DNA from: Colwellia sp. 75C3
GTDB taxonomy: Bacteria; Pseudomonadota; Gammaproteobacteria; Enterobacterales; Alteromonadaceae
Reading direction: 5' to 3'
DNA: 64,000 bases
Assembly: GCF_002836255.1 (NCBI RefSeq)
Contig: NZ_PJAU01000055.1
Location: 62,001 to 126,000 of the forward strand
Shown here: positions 1 through 10,485 of the stretch, piece after piece
Numbering within the stretch: the first letter of the stretch is position 1
Layout of the letters: every line of letters starts with the position of its first letter
The notes under the pieces: model-generated
Told to the model about the DNA's origin: nothing
Seen by the model: only the letters and a program-made list of their open reading frames with translations
Database searches by the model: none
Made by a program: the position numbers and the translations under genes

Positions 1-2488
1 CTTCAACAACGTCTTTACTTGCATCGGCAGCAACGGTAATTTTGGCACGTAACTTACCATTCACTTGCACGATAATAAGCTTTTCATCTTCAACTAAAGC
101 ACTGTCGTCGACTGCAGGCCAAGTAGCATCTTCAACATTAACATCACTACCGCCAACTGATTGCCATAAATTGTGACATAAATGTGGAGTAATTGGCGTT
201 AACATTAATACCACGGCGCGAACTGCTTCTTGCATTATCGCTTTATCTTCATCACTGTCTAGCTTAGCTTTACCCAAGTGATTCATTAATTCCATGATGG
301 CAGCTATTGCAGTGTTGAACGTATTTCGACGACCAATATCATCGGTTACTTTTGCAATAGTTTTATGTAATTCACGACGTAATTTTTTATGGCCAGCAGT
401 TAATGTTAACGTCGCAATATCAACAACAGGTGAGTTACTAGTGCTTTCAACAAAGTCATGCGCTAATTTATAAACACGTTTAACGAAACGATGTGCGCCT
501 TCAACACCGGCATCAGACCATTCTAAGGTTTGCTCTGGTGGTGAAGTGAACATAATAAATAAACGTACAGTATCAGCACCGTATTTCTCGATAACTTCCT
601 GCGGGTCAATACCGTTATTTTTGGATTTAGACATTTTGCTCATACCTGCAGATAACACAGGTAGGCCATCAATTTTACTAATTGATGAGGTGATATTGCC
701 TTTGTCGTCACGTTCTACGGTAACATCTGTTGGTGCAATCCACTCCTGACCACCATTGTCAGCTTCACGATAATATGTTTCAGCTAAAACCATGCCCTGA
801 CATAAAAGCTTTTTAAACGGTTCGTCACAGTCAACTAAGCCGACATCACGTAATAATTTATGGAAGAAGCGTGAGTATAATAAATGCAATATTGCATGTT
901 CGATACCACCAATATATTGATCTACAGGCAACCAGTAGTTTGCTTTAGCAGGATCAATCATCTGGGTGTCATCATTTGGTGAACAATAACGAGCGTAATA
1001 CCAAGAAGATTCCATGAAGGTATCAAAGGTATCTGTTTCACGTAGAGCTTCTTCACCGTTATAAGTGGTTTTTGCCCACTCTGGATCCGCTTTAATCGGT
1101 GATGTTGTACCATTCATAACCACGTCTTCTGGTAATATTACCGGCAATTCGCTTTCAGGCACAGGAACTGATTCACCATTAGCAAGGTTAAGCATTGGAA
1201 TTGGCGTACCCCAATAACGTTGGCGAGAAACTCCCCAATCACGTAAACGGTAGTTAGTCGTCGTTTTACCTTTGTTTTCGCTGATTAATTTATCGCTGAT
1301 TGCTTTAAACGCTGCTTCGAAATCTAAACCATCAAATTCACCTGAATTGATTAAGGTAGATTTTTCTGTGATAGCAGCTTTGCTAATATCATCAGATTCT
1401 TGACCGGCAATAACTTGCTCTATCTCTAAGCCATATTTAGTTGCAAATTCATAATCACGTTGGTCATGTCCTGGTACCGACATTACCGCACCCGAACCAT
1501 AATCCATTAACACAAAGTTAGCAGCCCATACAGGGACTAACTTACCCGTTAGTGGGTGAATAGCTTTAAGGCCGGTATCAACACCTTTCTTTTCCATTGC
1601 TGCCATATCAGCTTCAGTGGTTTTACTGTTTTTACATTCATCGATAAAAGCGGCTAAATCTGCATTATCTTTTGCAGCTGCTACAGCTAATGGATGTTGT
1701 GCAGCAAGGGCAACATAAGTAACACCCATTAACGTATCAGGTCGAGTTGTGTAAATATCAAAACTTTCAGTTGAATCGCTAACCGCAAACGTCATCTCAA
1801 CACCTTGAGAACGACCAATCCAGTTACGTTGCATGGTTTTCACTTGCTCAGGCCATTCGGTTAATTGATCTAAATCATCAAGTAACTCTTCGGCGTAAGC
1901 AGTAATTTTAATAAACCATTGTGGAATTTGTTTACGTTCAACAAGAGCACCTGAACGCCAACCTCTACCATCAATAACTTGTTCGTTAGCTAAAACAGTT
2001 TGATCAACTGGATCCCAGTTTACCGTGGCATTTTTCTTATACACTAAACCTTTCTCAAAAAGTTGGGTAAAGAACCATTGTTCCCAACGATAGTAATCAG
2101 GTTTACAGGTAGCTAATTCACGACCCCAGTCATAACCAAAACCCAGTGATTGTAATTGATTACGCATGTAGTCAATATTTTCGTAGGTCCATTTTCCTGG
2201 CGCAGTTTTGTTTTTAATTGCAGCATTTTCAGCAGGTAAACCAAAGGCATCCCAACCCATAGGTTGCATGACATTTTTGCCTTGCATACGTTGGTAGCGA
2301 GAAATAACATCACCTAAGCTGTAGTTACGTACATGACCCATGTGCAAACGACCACTTGGGTATGGAAACATGGCTAAGCAGTAAAACTTTTCTTTATCTG
2401 GATTTTCAATAGCTTGAAAGGTGTTGTTATCAGTCCAAAATTTTTGTACTGTTGCTTCTATCGCTTGGGGATTATAAATGGCTTCCAT
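1..2488 (-). CDS. leuS: Leucyl-tRNA synthetase (3' end cut by window edge)
   Basis: Cytoplasmic class I aminoacyl-tRNA synthetase that charges tRNA-Leu. The reading frame is open from the ATG at 2488 to the window edge, giving about 829 codons against roughly 860 in the Escherichia coli enzyme, so only the last few tens of residues are missing. The N-terminus reads [11 protein letters not shown], the HIGH-type signature is HMGH within [15 protein letters not shown] (around 2340 on the minus strand), and the KMSKS loop is present literally (around 630). The CP1 editing region lies between them. Assignment rests on these motifs and overall length. Confidence 0.97.
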   Translation of the reverse strand, partial: MEAIYNPQAIEATVQKFWTDNNTFQAIENPDKEKFYCLAMFPYPSGRLHMGHVRNYSLGDVISRYQRMQGKNVMQPMGWDAFGLPAENAAIKNKTAPGKWTYENIDYMRNQLQSLGFGYDWGRELATCKPDYYRWEQWFFTQLFEKGLVYKKNATVNWDPVDQTVLANEQVIDGRGWRSGALVERKQIPQWFIKITAYAEELLDDLDQLTEWPEQVKTMQRNWIGRSQGVEMTFAVSDSTESFDIYTTRPDTLMGVTYVALAAQHPLAVAAAKDNADLAAFIDECKNSKTTEADMAAMEKKGVDTGLKAIHPLTGKLVPVWAANFVLMDYGSGAVMSVPGHDQRDYEFATKYGLEIEQVIAGQESDDISKAAITEKSTLINSGEFDGLDFEAAFKAISDKLISENKGKTTTNYRLRDWGVSRQRYWGTPIPMLNLANGESVPVPESELPVILPEDVVMNGTTSPIKADPEWAKTTYNGEEALRETDTFDTFMESSWYYARYCSPNDDTQMIDPAKANYWLPVDQYIGGIEHAILHLLYSRFFHKLLRDVGLVDCDEPFKKLLCQGMVLAETYYREADNGGQEWIAPTDVTVERDDKGNITSSISKIDGLPVLSAGMSKMSKSKNNGIDPQEVIEKYGADTVRLFIMFTSPPEQTLEWSDAGVEGAHRFVKRVYKLAHDFVESTSNSPVVDIATLTLTAGHKKLRRELHKTIAKVTDDIGRRNTFNTAIAAIMELMNHLGKAKLDSDEDKAIMQEAVRAVVLMLTPITPHLCHNLWQSVGGSDVNVEDATWPAVDDSALVEDEKLIIVQVNGKLRAKITVAADASKDVVE

Positions 2489-2693
2489 TAAGACTTTCTC
2501 TAATGCTTTTAAGGTGTTACCGAATTGCTTGTTTCGCGACGTAAAGCGGCATAAACAAAGGTCAAATCGATGTGATTTATCGCTGTAGAATACCTTATAT
2601 AGCTGGGTAACAACAAGCATAATTAAGCGTAAACTATAACTTTTCCTATACTTGAACCTATAGTTAAAATAATAAGCATGAAGGAGAATACTA

Positions 2694-3179
2694 ATGTCAC
2701 AACAAAACGATTACTTTGCTGATATTTATAGAAAACTCAATGACTGGTTAGTTGAAGTAAAAGTTGAGCAAAAGCCGCACATTGATGAGTTTATTAAACA
2801 GGCTAAACTATATGCTGGTGCTGCTGAAACAATGTCTGAGGAGAAACTGCAACAATTTACTGAAAATTTGAAATATGACCTGCATGACTTTTATCAATTA
2901 AATCGGAGACAAGCCAATAATTCGGTCTATTTAGGATTATTAAATGAAACATTGTGGGATAACCTTGCTAAATTAACAGATAAATCACAAGTGGAATGGG
3001 CCGAGCTTGTTGATGACTTCAATCATGATGGCTTATACAAAAGTGGCGACTTCATTGGTTTTGGTGAACTGCAATGCGAACAATGCGATGAACGAATGAG
3101 TATTATGCATTTTAGTGAAATAGGTGATTGTGTTCACTGTGGATCAACAGATTTTATTCGTCTTCCATTAAATCCATAA
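2694..3179 (+). CDS. DUF1451 (YbeL-like) zinc-ribbon protein
   Basis: A 161-residue soluble protein. The N-terminal two thirds are charged and helical (many E, K, Q, L), and the C-terminus carries a zinc ribbon with two Cys pairs, CEQC near residue 124 and CVHC near residue 146. This layout matches the DUF1451 family typified by E. coli YbeL, whose function is unknown. It has a strong Shine-Dalgarno (AAGGAG, 2681-2686) eight bases before the ATG. It is divergent from leuS, and YbeL is likewise found near leuS in enterobacteria. No enzymatic role can be read from the sequence. Confidence 0.85.
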   Translation: MSQQNDYFADIYRKLNDWLVEVKVEQKPHIDEFIKQAKLYAGAAETMSEEKLQQFTENLKYDLHDFYQLNRRQANNSVYLGLLNETLWDNLAKLTDKSQVEWAELVDDFNHDGLYKSGDFIGFGELQCEQCDERMSIMHFSEIGDCVHCGSTDFIRLPLNP

Positions 3180-3326
3180 CTTTACAATAACTTGTTAGCT
3201 AAAATGTTAACAAGTACACTAGCGGAAAATTTCGATACCTTAGCGTCGATACATTGATGTCGAAAGGTAAAACTCGATACTCTCATTATTAAGAGTGAGA
3301 CTCAAAACGCTCTTTAAAGGATTTAT

Positions 3327-5744
3327 ATGACTAAAACTCCAGCTTGCCTTGCCGATCAAACTCGCCTTTGTGCTGATGATCTAACTTCTCCTTTGTCAGC
3401 TTCATTGTTCTCCAGTGGTGAAAAATCAACCAGTAAACTTAATGATGTTGCAACGCAAAATTTTGTTGGCCATGAAAGAGCAAAAGAGGCGTTGGAGTTC
3501 GGCTTGTCTATGTCTGCAATAGGTTTTAATGTTTTTGCTTTAGGTGAACATGGTACTGGGCGACAAACGTTAATTAAGCAAATGTTAACCTCTCTTGCTA
3601 CCGCGCAAACATCACCAGATGAATGGTGTTATACCAATAATTTTGACGAAAGCCATATTCCATTGACCTTGTCAGTTAAGCCTGGTGGCGGCAAAGAATT
3701 ATTGGTAAGCATGAATAAATTTATTGATGGTTTACTTAGTTTATTTCCTGAGGTTTTTGATAATCCAGGTTACCAAAGACAAAAGTCAGCCATTGACCGA
3801 GAGTTTAATAGAAAATACGACCAAGCCATTGCTGTCGTTGAAGAGCTTGCTCTAAAAGAAAACGTTGTTTTGTATGAAGAAGATGGCGAAGTAGGTTTTG
3901 CCCCTCTAGTTGACGGTAAACCATTAAGTGATAAAGAGTTCAGTAAGTTAACTGAAGAAGAAAGAACTAATTTTTATAAATCACTCAGTGAATTAGAAAA
4001 TGTACTTTCTGAACAATTATTAGAGTTACCTGTATGGAAACGTCTTTCTTTCGATCAATTGAGGCAACTTAAAAATGACACTGCAGAGCAAGCAATCAAA
4101 CCTTACATTGAAGAATTAGAAAAAGAGTTCAGTGAAAATGAAGGTGTAATCAAGTATTTAGCTAAAGTGAAAAGCCATGTAATAGATGTTGTTTTAGACA
4201 TTTTAGTCACTGAATCTGATGATACGCCAACAGATAAAGAGCTACGTAAGTTAATGGTGGAGTATTTTTTACCCAACTTACTGGTACCACATGAGGAAAC
4301 TCAAGGTACACCGGTGATTTATGAACAAAACCCAACCTATCAAAACTTATTTGGTCATGTTGATTATACTAGTTTTCAGGGGGGGAGTTATACCAGTTAT
4401 CGCTTAATCAGACCTGGCGCGTTACATAAAGCCAATGGTGGTTACTTATTATTGGATGCCGAGAAGGTGTTAAGCCAACCTATGGTGTGGTCACGCTTGA
4501 AGTTAGCTTTGAAAACTCAGCAAATTACCATTGAGAATCCTTATTCTGAATTTAGTCCGTCTAGTGGCTATAGCTTACAACCAGAAAAAATTCCGCTACA
4601 AGTTAAGGTAATCTTGTTAGGTGATGCCGAAATTTACTACACCTTACAAGATTACGATCAAGAGTTTACTGAGCTATTCAGGGTATTAGCAGACTTTGAC
4701 CGTCATCTAGATAAAACAGATAGCAATTTAATCGCTTTTGGCCAATTGATAAGACAGCGGGCTGAGCAGCATAATTATCCCAAAGTGAGTGACGAGGCAG
4801 TATTAGAGTTAGTACGATATGCCCTCAGACGAGGCGAACATAAGCATAAAATTTCAGCGAATATCGTGCAAGTGAACGATTTACTCGATGAAGCAAATTA
4901 CTGTTGGCAAAAACAAGGTGGTAAAGGTCCGTTAACAGCGCAGCATATTGCTTTAGCACAAACCGCGAAAAAGCGCCGTATCGGACGATTAAGTGAAACT
5001 TGGCTCAGTGAGATTAAGGAGCAACAGGTATTAATCAGCACGGAAGGTGAGTTTATCGGTAAAGTGAATGGCTTAACGGTACTTGAAATTGGTGATAGTG
5101 TTTTTGGTACTCCTGCACGTATAACGGCAACGGTTTATGCGGGTAGTGAAGGCGTTACCGATATTGAACGAGAAGTAGACTTAGGCAAGTCGATTCACTC
5201 TAAAGGTGTTTTACTGTTAACTGGTTACTTGGGGCATAAATATGGTCAAACATTCCCGGTAAGTATATCTGCGAATATTGCTATAGAACAATCCTATGGG
5301 CATATAGATGGTGATAGTGCTTCCATGGCAGAGCTTTGTGCGCTTATCTCTGCTATTACCTTATTACCCATAGATCAAAGTCTTGCGATAACAGGTTCAA
5401 TTAACCAACACGGTGAAGTGCAATCTATCGGTGGTGTTAATGAGAAAATAGAAGGCTTCTTCCAGTTATGCAAAGATAAAGGTTTAACGGGTACGCAAGG
5501 TGTCATTATCCCAAAAACCAACGTGATTAACTTAATGCTTAATGATGAAGTTATTAATGCTGTATCTCGCGGAGAGTTTGCTATTCATGCCGTTGAAACA
5601 ATTGATCAATCACTGGAGTTATTGATGAAAGTCGAGGCGGGGGTTATTAGTAAAACTGGTCGCTATCCACGTAAATCTATTCATGGTTTAGCACTAGATA
5701 AACTTGAAAACTTTGCTGATATACTCAATGGTGCCGAAGAATAA
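3327..5744 (+). CDS. Lon-family AAA+ protease with degenerate Walker A (AAA_32 / YcbZ type)
   Basis: An 805-residue ATP-dependent protease-like protein without the N-terminal LON substrate domain. The P-loop around residues 73-81 reads GEHGTGRQT, where Arg replaces the usual Walker A Lys, as in the AAA_32 (YcbZ/LonC-like) group. A helical insert (about 150-300) is followed by the rest of the AAA module and a C-terminal S16 domain. The catalytic dyad is visible: Ser664 in DGDSAS and Lys707 in NEKIEGF. The family is longer here than E. coli YcbZ (about 586 residues). The ATG follows AAAGGA. No membrane segments, so it is probably cytoplasmic. Substrates are unknown; ATPase activity may be weak or absent. 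Confidence 0.88.
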   Translation: MTKTPACLADQTRLCADDLTSPLSASLFSSGEKSTSKLNDVATQNFVGHERAKEALEFGLSMSAIGFNVFALGEHGTGRQTLIKQMLTSLATAQTSPDEWCYTNNFDESHIPLTLSVKPGGGKELLVSMNKFIDGLLSLFPEVFDNPGYQRQKSAIDREFNRKYDQAIAVVEELALKENVVLYEEDGEVGFAPLVDGKPLSDKEFSKLTEEERTNFYKSLSELENVLSEQLLELPVWKRLSFDQLRQLKNDTAEQAIKPYIEELEKEFSENEGVIKYLAKVKSHVIDVVLDILVTESDDTPTDKELRKLMVEYFLPNLLVPHEETQGTPVIYEQNPTYQNLFGHVDYTSFQGGSYTSYRLIRPGALHKANGGYLLLDAEKVLSQPMVWSRLKLALKTQQITIENPYSEFSPSSGYSLQPEKIPLQVKVILLGDAEIYYTLQDYDQEFTELFRVLADFDRHLDKTDSNLIAFGQLIRQRAEQHNYPKVSDEAVLELVRYALRRGEHKHKISANIVQVNDLLDEANYCWQKQGGKGPLTAQHIALAQTAKKRRIGRLSETWLSEIKEQQVLISTEGEFIGKVNGLTVLEIGDSVFGTPARITATVYAGSEGVTDIEREVDLGKSIHSKGVLLLTGYLGHKYGQTFPVSISANIAIEQSYGHIDGDSASMAELCALISAITLLPIDQSLAITGSINQHGEVQSIGGVNEKIEGFFQLCKDKGLTGTQGVIIPKTNVINLMLNDEVINAVSRGEFAIHAVETIDQSLELLMKVEAGVISKTGRYPRKSIHGLALDKLENFADILNGAEE

Positions 5745-5861
5745 TATTATCCGTCAGTTTTTTTTGAATGATAATTCAGCTTTACTTGGTCGATAATTGC
5801 ACTTGTGTTTCATTTTTGTTAGGGTTGTTAACATAATAATAACAGCCAGTATGAGATTCAA

Positions 5862-6467
5862 GTGGAATTTTCGACGGAAGAATTAGATTTCTTCAGTAAT
5901 ATTTTTATTGCAGAATCAAACGACAGCATGGTAAATGAATCACAACACCAACTGAGTGTACAAACAGCGGTACCTGACTATGTAAGACAAGTGTTAATGG
6001 GTAGTAAGTTAACCCTGTTGGCAGAAATTAATCATTATCAATTATGGTTTCCCGTCTCTCTATCGATTAGTGAGCAAGGTGAATTCTCGCCAAAGCTAGG
6101 TACCCCTGAAATTATTGATGTCAAAGGTAGTGAGCGTAGTTGGCGTGTAACTACCCCTAAAAACGTTGCTATCATCGATATTTTTCATGGTGAAAACGTT
6201 GAGCTGTTATCACTTTCGGCGACAGGATTAACGTTAAAAGTACCAACCACAGATAATAACTATATTGATTTGCAGCAGTCTTCATTTGAAATGAGCTTAG
6301 CAGGTGAGAAGCCTCTAAAGCTTGAGCTTGATCTGGTTAGGCATGAAGAAAATGTTGTTGCCGCTAAATTTAAAGACTTACAGGAGGGTAGAGAGTCTTT
6401 GAGAAAGTTTATCTTTAATTCGCACAAGGTAAAATACGCTAACCTTTACCAAGACATTATTTTATAA
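5862..6467 (+). CDS. Possible PilZ-domain protein
   Basis: A 201-residue protein starting at GTG (5862); the ATG at 5851 is in another frame, so GTG is the only sensible start near the ORF beginning. The C-terminal half has a PilZ-like outline: an Arg-containing strand (RSWRVTTP), a stretch with LLSLSATGLTLKV resembling the D/NxSxxG motif, then alternating strands and a final amphipathic segment. The canonical RxxxR c-di-GMP motif is not clear, so c-di-GMP binding is uncertain. The sequence is soluble with no signal peptide. It lies between the Lon-like protease and csdA, apparently as its own short transcription unit. Confidence 0.55.
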   Translation: MEFSTEELDFFSNIFIAESNDSMVNESQHQLSVQTAVPDYVRQVLMGSKLTLLAEINHYQLWFPVSLSISEQGEFSPKLGTPEIIDVKGSERSWRVTTPKNVAIIDIFHGENVELLSLSATGLTLKVPTTDNNYIDLQQSSFEMSLAGEKPLKLELDLVRHEENVVAAKFKDLQEGRESLRKFIFNSHKVKYANLYQDIIL

Positions 6468-6472
6468 ACTTC

Positions 6473-6500
6473 TTGCCAACTCATCAGATCTCTGTATAAT
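6473..6500 (+). promoter_or_regulatory. Sigma70-type promoter of deaD/csdA
   Basis: TTGCCA (6473-6478) and TATAAT (6495-6500) are separated by 16 bp and followed by a GC-rich GCGCGC segment. This near-consensus promoter lies just after the preceding stop codon and about 380 bp before the helicase ATG, predicting an unusually long untranslated leader. Confidence 0.75.
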
Positions 6501-6506
6501 GCGCGC

Positions 6507-6883
6507 CTCGATAACAGGTTGAGTGAAGCTTAGCCGAAGTTAGTCCAAAGTGACTTATTTATACTAGCTAGCAATAGTTTAATGGATGTATAAGTATATC
6601 GAGATGAGTGGGGTTTTACCGCCCAATAGACTTGCCAGCTAATTCTCCCTAGAATTAGCAAGAAATATAGCGTCAATTGAACGCTATGCGCCTAAGTCTT
6701 CCTGGTGGTTTCCTCGTATATATTTTACGCAGGTTAAGACTTAGCAATTTAAATCAAATGCTAACAAGTGCAGCTAATTAACTAACAGTTAACTTGGCGG
6801 CATCTTTGTGATTGATTTTTATAATTACGCCCAAGTAATTATGCTCAAGTAATGCGCCTGCCTTGCGAAGATGAAAATTATTT
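6507..6883 (+). other. Long 5' leader of deaD/csdA mRNA
   Basis: About 377 bases between the predicted transcription start and the ATG contain no plausible ORF. A 9-bp inverted repeat (CTAAGTCTT ... AAGACTTAG, about 6691-6745) can form a stem. Long structured leaders are a known feature of cold-shock mRNAs such as those of csdA and cspA; that this one is thermoregulated is inference. Confidence 0.55.
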
Positions 6884-8725
6884 ATGACTGATCAAAAAAC
6901 TGAAACCGAAACTGTAACAGAACCTGAAGCTGTAGCTTTTGCCTCTTTAGGCTTACCTGAAAACTTATTATCTGCCGTTCTTTCTATTGGCTTTACCTCT
7001 GCTACCGATATTCAAGCACTAACTATACCGCCATTACTTGCTGGTAAAGACGTATTAGGTGAAGCACAAACGGGTACAGGTAAAACTGCTGCGTTTGGTT
7101 TACCTGCATTAGCAAAAATTGATACTTCAATTAGAAAACCACAATTAATGGTTTTAGCACCTACACGTGAATTAGCAATGCAAGTTGCTGAAGCAATTGA
7201 ATCTTTCGGTAAAGACATGAAAGGTCTACGTGTTGCTACATTGTACGGTGGCCAATCTTACGGACCACAATTTCAACAATTAGAGCGTGGCGCACAAGTT
7301 GTTGTTGGTACACCTGGTCGTTTAATGGACCATTTACGTCGTAAAAGCCTTAAGTTAGATGAATTACGTGTTTGTGTGCTTGATGAAGCAGATGAAATGT
7401 TAAACATGGGCTTTTTAGAAGACATTCAGTGGATTTTGGATCACATTCCAAAAACTGCACAAATGTGTTTATTCTCAGCAACAATGCCACCAGCAATTCG
7501 TAAAATTGCTAACCGTTTCTTAAAAGATCCTGAGCACATTAAAGTTGCTGCTGTTAAAAAAGCAAAAGCTAACATTACTCAGTACGCATGGAAAGTTAGT
7601 GGCATCACTAAAATGACTGCGTTAGAGCGTATTGCTGAAGTTGTTGAATACGATGCAATGATTATCTTTGTTCGTACTCGTAATGATACTGTTGATATTG
7701 CTGAAAAATTAGAGCGTGCTGGTTACCCTGCATTAGCACTAAATGGTGATTTGAACCAAGCACAACGTGAACGTTGTATTGACCAGATGAAGTCTGGTAA
7801 ATCATCTATCTTAGTTGCTACAGATGTTGTTGCTCGTGGTTTAGATATTCCACGTATATCTCTTGTAATTAACTATGACTTACCTGGTGATAACGAAGCT
7901 TATGTTCACCGTATTGGTCGTACTGGTCGCGCTGGTCGTGAAGGTATGTCAATTGCATTTGTACGTCCACGTGAAATGTACTCAATTCGTCATTATGAGC
8001 GTTTAACAAATGGTACTGTGCTTAACTACGATTTACCAAATATCCAAGATATTGGTAAAATACGTATTGAACGTACTCGTGTTGAAGTAGCAAAAATTGT
8101 TGCTGATAAAGATATCTCAAGCATGCGTGAAATTGTTGAAGGCATGGCTGCTGAATCTGAAGTTTCTATGATTGATTTAGCTGCAGCATTGCTTTTCCAA
8201 AAGCAAATGAAGCAACCACTTCAACCAAAAGAAGATCCTAAACCTCGTCGTGATGCGCGTGAACGTACTGACCGCAATGATCGTGGTAGTAATGATAGCC
8301 GTAGAGACTCTCGTGGTGGCGATAGCCGTAGAGATTCTCGTGGTGGTGATAGCCGCAGCGCAGGTCGCGATAGCCGTCCAGCTCGTGATGAAAAACCACG
8401 TAAAGCTAAAGTTAACCGCACAGATGTTGATTGGCAAACATACCGTTTAGAAGTCGGTAAAGAACATGGCGCTCGTCCAGGTGATATTGTTGGTGCAATT
8501 GCTAATGAAATTTCACTTGATAGTAGTTACATCGGTGCTATTAACTTGCATGATAAACATAGTTTTGTTCAGTTACCTAAAGGTATCCCAACTGACTTGT
8601 TTAACCAATTGAAAGGTGTACGTGTTCGTCGTCAACCTCTTGCAATTACTACTTCAGATGAAGCAGTTGTTAGTCAACAACAACGCCCAGTTCGTCGTAC
8701 TGAAAAAGCACCTCGTCATAACTAA
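6884..8725 (+). CDS. deaD: DEAD-box RNA helicase DeaD/CsdA
   Basis: A 613-residue cold-shock RNA helicase acting in ribosome assembly and mRNA unwinding. All core motifs are present: Walker A AQTGTGKT (61-68), PTREL (93-97), GTPGR (142-146), DEAD (167-170), SAT, then the RecA2 motifs ARGLD and HRIGRTGR. After the core comes a dimerisation-like region, a low-complexity linker with repeated RDSRGGDSR units (about 460-485), and a DbpA-type RNA-binding domain (about 500-580), as in E. coli CsdA. Expression is probably from the 6473-6500 promoter, and a strong terminator follows. The repeat linker gives long open frames on other strands that are not genes. Confidence 0.96.
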   Translation: MTDQKTETETVTEPEAVAFASLGLPENLLSAVLSIGFTSATDIQALTIPPLLAGKDVLGEAQTGTGKTAAFGLPALAKIDTSIRKPQLMVLAPTRELAMQVAEAIESFGKDMKGLRVATLYGGQSYGPQFQQLERGAQVVVGTPGRLMDHLRRKSLKLDELRVCVLDEADEMLNMGFLEDIQWILDHIPKTAQMCLFSATMPPAIRKIANRFLKDPEHIKVAAVKKAKANITQYAWKVSGITKMTALERIAEVVEYDAMIIFVRTRNDTVDIAEKLERAGYPALALNGDLNQAQRERCIDQMKSGKSSILVATDVVARGLDIPRISLVINYDLPGDNEAYVHRIGRTGRAGREGMSIAFVRPREMYSIRHYERLTNGTVLNYDLPNIQDIGKIRIERTRVEVAKIVADKDISSMREIVEGMAAESEVSMIDLAAALLFQKQMKQPLQPKEDPKPRRDARERTDRNDRGSNDSRRDSRGGDSRRDSRGGDSRSAGRDSRPARDEKPRKAKVNRTDVDWQTYRLEVGKEHGARPGDIVGAIANEISLDSSYIGAINLHDKHSFVQLPKGIPTDLFNQLKGVRVRRQPLAITTSDEAVVSQQQRPVRRTEKAPRHN

Positions 8726-8758
8726 TATAAAAGTTAATTGATTTGCTAGTTCTACGTT

Positions 8759-8786
8759 AAAAAGCGCCTTATGGCGCTTTTTTTGT
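8759..8786 (+). terminator. Rho-independent terminator after deaD
   Basis: Stem AAAGCGCC (8761-8768) / GGCGCTTT (8773-8780) with a TTAT loop, followed by a T-rich run. Confidence 0.9.
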
Positions 8787-8938
8787 TTTTTAGCTATCAA
8801 AAAGCATATTTCGTGTTTTTTATGCGAATAAATGTAAGTATTTATCTCTGCCACCTTGTTTGCGTAATGCTTTATCTATTACTATAGAGCCACTTAGCAC
8901 ATCAATCATTTAACCCTCAAATAATTATACTAATAGCA

Positions 8939-9373
8939 ATGTCTGAAGTAACATCTCAATCGAACATAGAAACTACACATCAATTCGCTATTCGTGTTTA
9001 TTACGAAGACACTGATGCGGGCGGTATTGTCTATTATGCCAATTATTTAAAGTTTTTTGAGCGAGCTCGAACAGAGTGGCTTAGAGAAATAGGTATAAAC
9101 CAAGAAGTATTTTTGCAACAAAAGCTAGGTTTTGTGGTCAGAAAGGTTGAAATGGATAATCTTGCCTCGGCCAAGCTAGATGATCTACTTGAAGTGAGCT
9201 CAAGAATCGTAACATTGAAACGCGCAAGTTTAGTGTTTCAACAACAAATTACCAATCAAGAAAAGCAAGTATTATGTACGGCCAATATACGTATTGCTTG
9301 CGTTGATTTTAGTCAGAATAAACCCTGTGCTATTCCCGAATTAATATTAGGAGCGTTTAAACGTGTCAGCTGA
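8939..9373 (+). CDS. ybgC: Acyl-CoA thioesterase YbgC (Tol-Pal operon)
   Basis: A 144-residue hotdog-fold thioesterase. The YbgC/4-hydroxybenzoyl-CoA thioesterase signature [17 protein letters not shown] with the catalytic Asp is near residues 21-37, followed by [11 protein letters not shown]. It is the first gene of the tol-pal operon, as in E. coli, and its stop overlaps the GTG start of tolQ by 11 bases, implying translational coupling. Its link to phospholipid metabolism is family knowledge; the substrate here is not visible. Confidence 0.95.
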   Translation: MSEVTSQSNIETTHQFAIRVYYEDTDAGGIVYYANYLKFFERARTEWLREIGINQEVFLQQKLGFVVRKVEMDNLASAKLDDLLEVSSRIVTLKRASLVFQQQITNQEKQVLCTANIRIACVDFSQNKPCAIPELILGAFKRVS

Positions 9374-10049
9374 AATATCAATCTTCAATTTATTTTTAGA
9401 AGCAAGCATCTTGGTGCAATTTGTAATGCTTGTTTTGCTTACTTTTTCTATTGTCTGTTGGGCAATGATATTTCAACGCAGAAAAATTTTGCGTACAGCG
9501 GCTGCTGAATTAAAAGCATTTGAAGATAAGTTCTGGAGCGGCGCTGATTTAAGTAAACTTTATAGTGAAACGTGTGCAAAACCACAAGTAGAAGGTATTG
9601 AGAATTTATTTGTTGCGGGTTTTAAAGAATTTGCTCGATTAAGAAAAAGTCATATAGATAACCCACAAATTATTGTTGATGGCACACACAGAGCTATGCG
9701 TGTTGCTTTATCAAGAGAAGTAGACAGCTTAGAGACACATTTACCTTTTATGGCAACCGTTGGCTCTATTAGTCCTTACATTGGTTTGTTCGGTACGGTA
9801 TGGGGTATCATGAATTCATTTATTGCCTTAGGTGCGGTAAAACAAGCAACGCTAGCTATGGTAGCGCCTGGTATAGCTGAAGCCTTAATTGCTACGGCAA
9901 TGGGCTTGTTTGCAGCCATTCCTGCGGTAATTGCCTTTAACCGCTTTAGCCATAAAGTTGAAAAGCTTGAAAACAGCTATGGTAACTTTATGGATGAATT
10001 TTCAAGTATTTTACAACGTCAATCAGCCGCTGAGCAATCTACTAAATAG
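9363..10049 (+). CDS. tolQ: Tol-Pal inner-membrane proton channel subunit TolQ
   Basis: A 228-residue MotA/TolQ/ExbB protein with three membrane segments: about 15-35, then about 135-155 ([21 protein letters not shown]) and about 170-190 ([20 protein letters not shown]). With TolR it forms the proton-motive-force-driven motor that energises TolA for outer-membrane constriction at division. The start is GTG, overlapping the end of ybgC. Length and motifs are normal for the family. Confidence 0.97.
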   Translation: MSAEISIFNLFLEASILVQFVMLVLLTFSIVCWAMIFQRRKILRTAAAELKAFEDKFWSGADLSKLYSETCAKPQVEGIENLFVAGFKEFARLRKSHIDNPQIIVDGTHRAMRVALSREVDSLETHLPFMATVGSISPYIGLFGTVWGIMNSFIALGAVKQATLAMVAPGIAEALIATAMGLFAAIPAVIAFNRFSHKVEKLENSYGNFMDEFSSILQRQSAAEQSTK

Positions 10050-10058
10050 GGCATTACT

Positions 10059-10484
10059 ATGTACCAAAGAGTTAGACGCCGCAAAGTGGCTGAAATAAAT
10101 GTAGTTCCGTACATTGATGTGATGTTGGTGTTATTAATTATCTTTATGGTTACCGCCCCCTTAATTACCCAAGGGGTAAAAGTTGACTTGCCACAAGCAG
10201 AGGCTGAGCCACTTGATGCAGACAGTAAAACACCGCTTGTTGCTAGTGTTGACGCACAAGGTCGTTATTACTTAACCGTTGGAGCTAACGACAAAGAGCC
10301 TATGTCGGCGGAAGAAGTTGCAGTATTAGTTAAAGCGCACTTAGCTATTGAACCAGGCACGCCTGTTGTTGTTAATGGTGATGGTGCGGTATCGTATAAC
10401 GCCGTTATCCAGTTGATGGTAATGCTACAAACTGTCGCAGGTGTCCCTTCGGTTGGTTTAATGACAGATTCGGTGGAGGAATAA
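10059..10484 (+). CDS. tolR: Tol-Pal motor subunit TolR
   Basis: A 141-residue ExbD/TolR protein. One N-terminal membrane segment (about 17-37) contains the conserved Asp in the PYIDVMLVLLIIFMVT context, the proton-carrying residue of the family. The periplasmic domain follows. It lies 9 bp after tolQ and one base before tolA, consistent with a single transcript. Confidence 0.97.
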   Translation: MYQRVRRRKVAEINVVPYIDVMLVLLIIFMVTAPLITQGVKVDLPQAEAEPLDADSKTPLVASVDAQGRYYLTVGANDKEPMSAEEVAVLVKAHLAIEPGTPVVVNGDGAVSYNAVIQLMVMLQTVAGVPSVGLMTDSVEE

Positions 10485-10485
10485 C

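Noticed and set aside
8177..8450. Several overlapping open frames around the DeaD linker
   Set aside because: They mirror the RDSRGGD repeat codons of deaD in other frames; low complexity and no start context.
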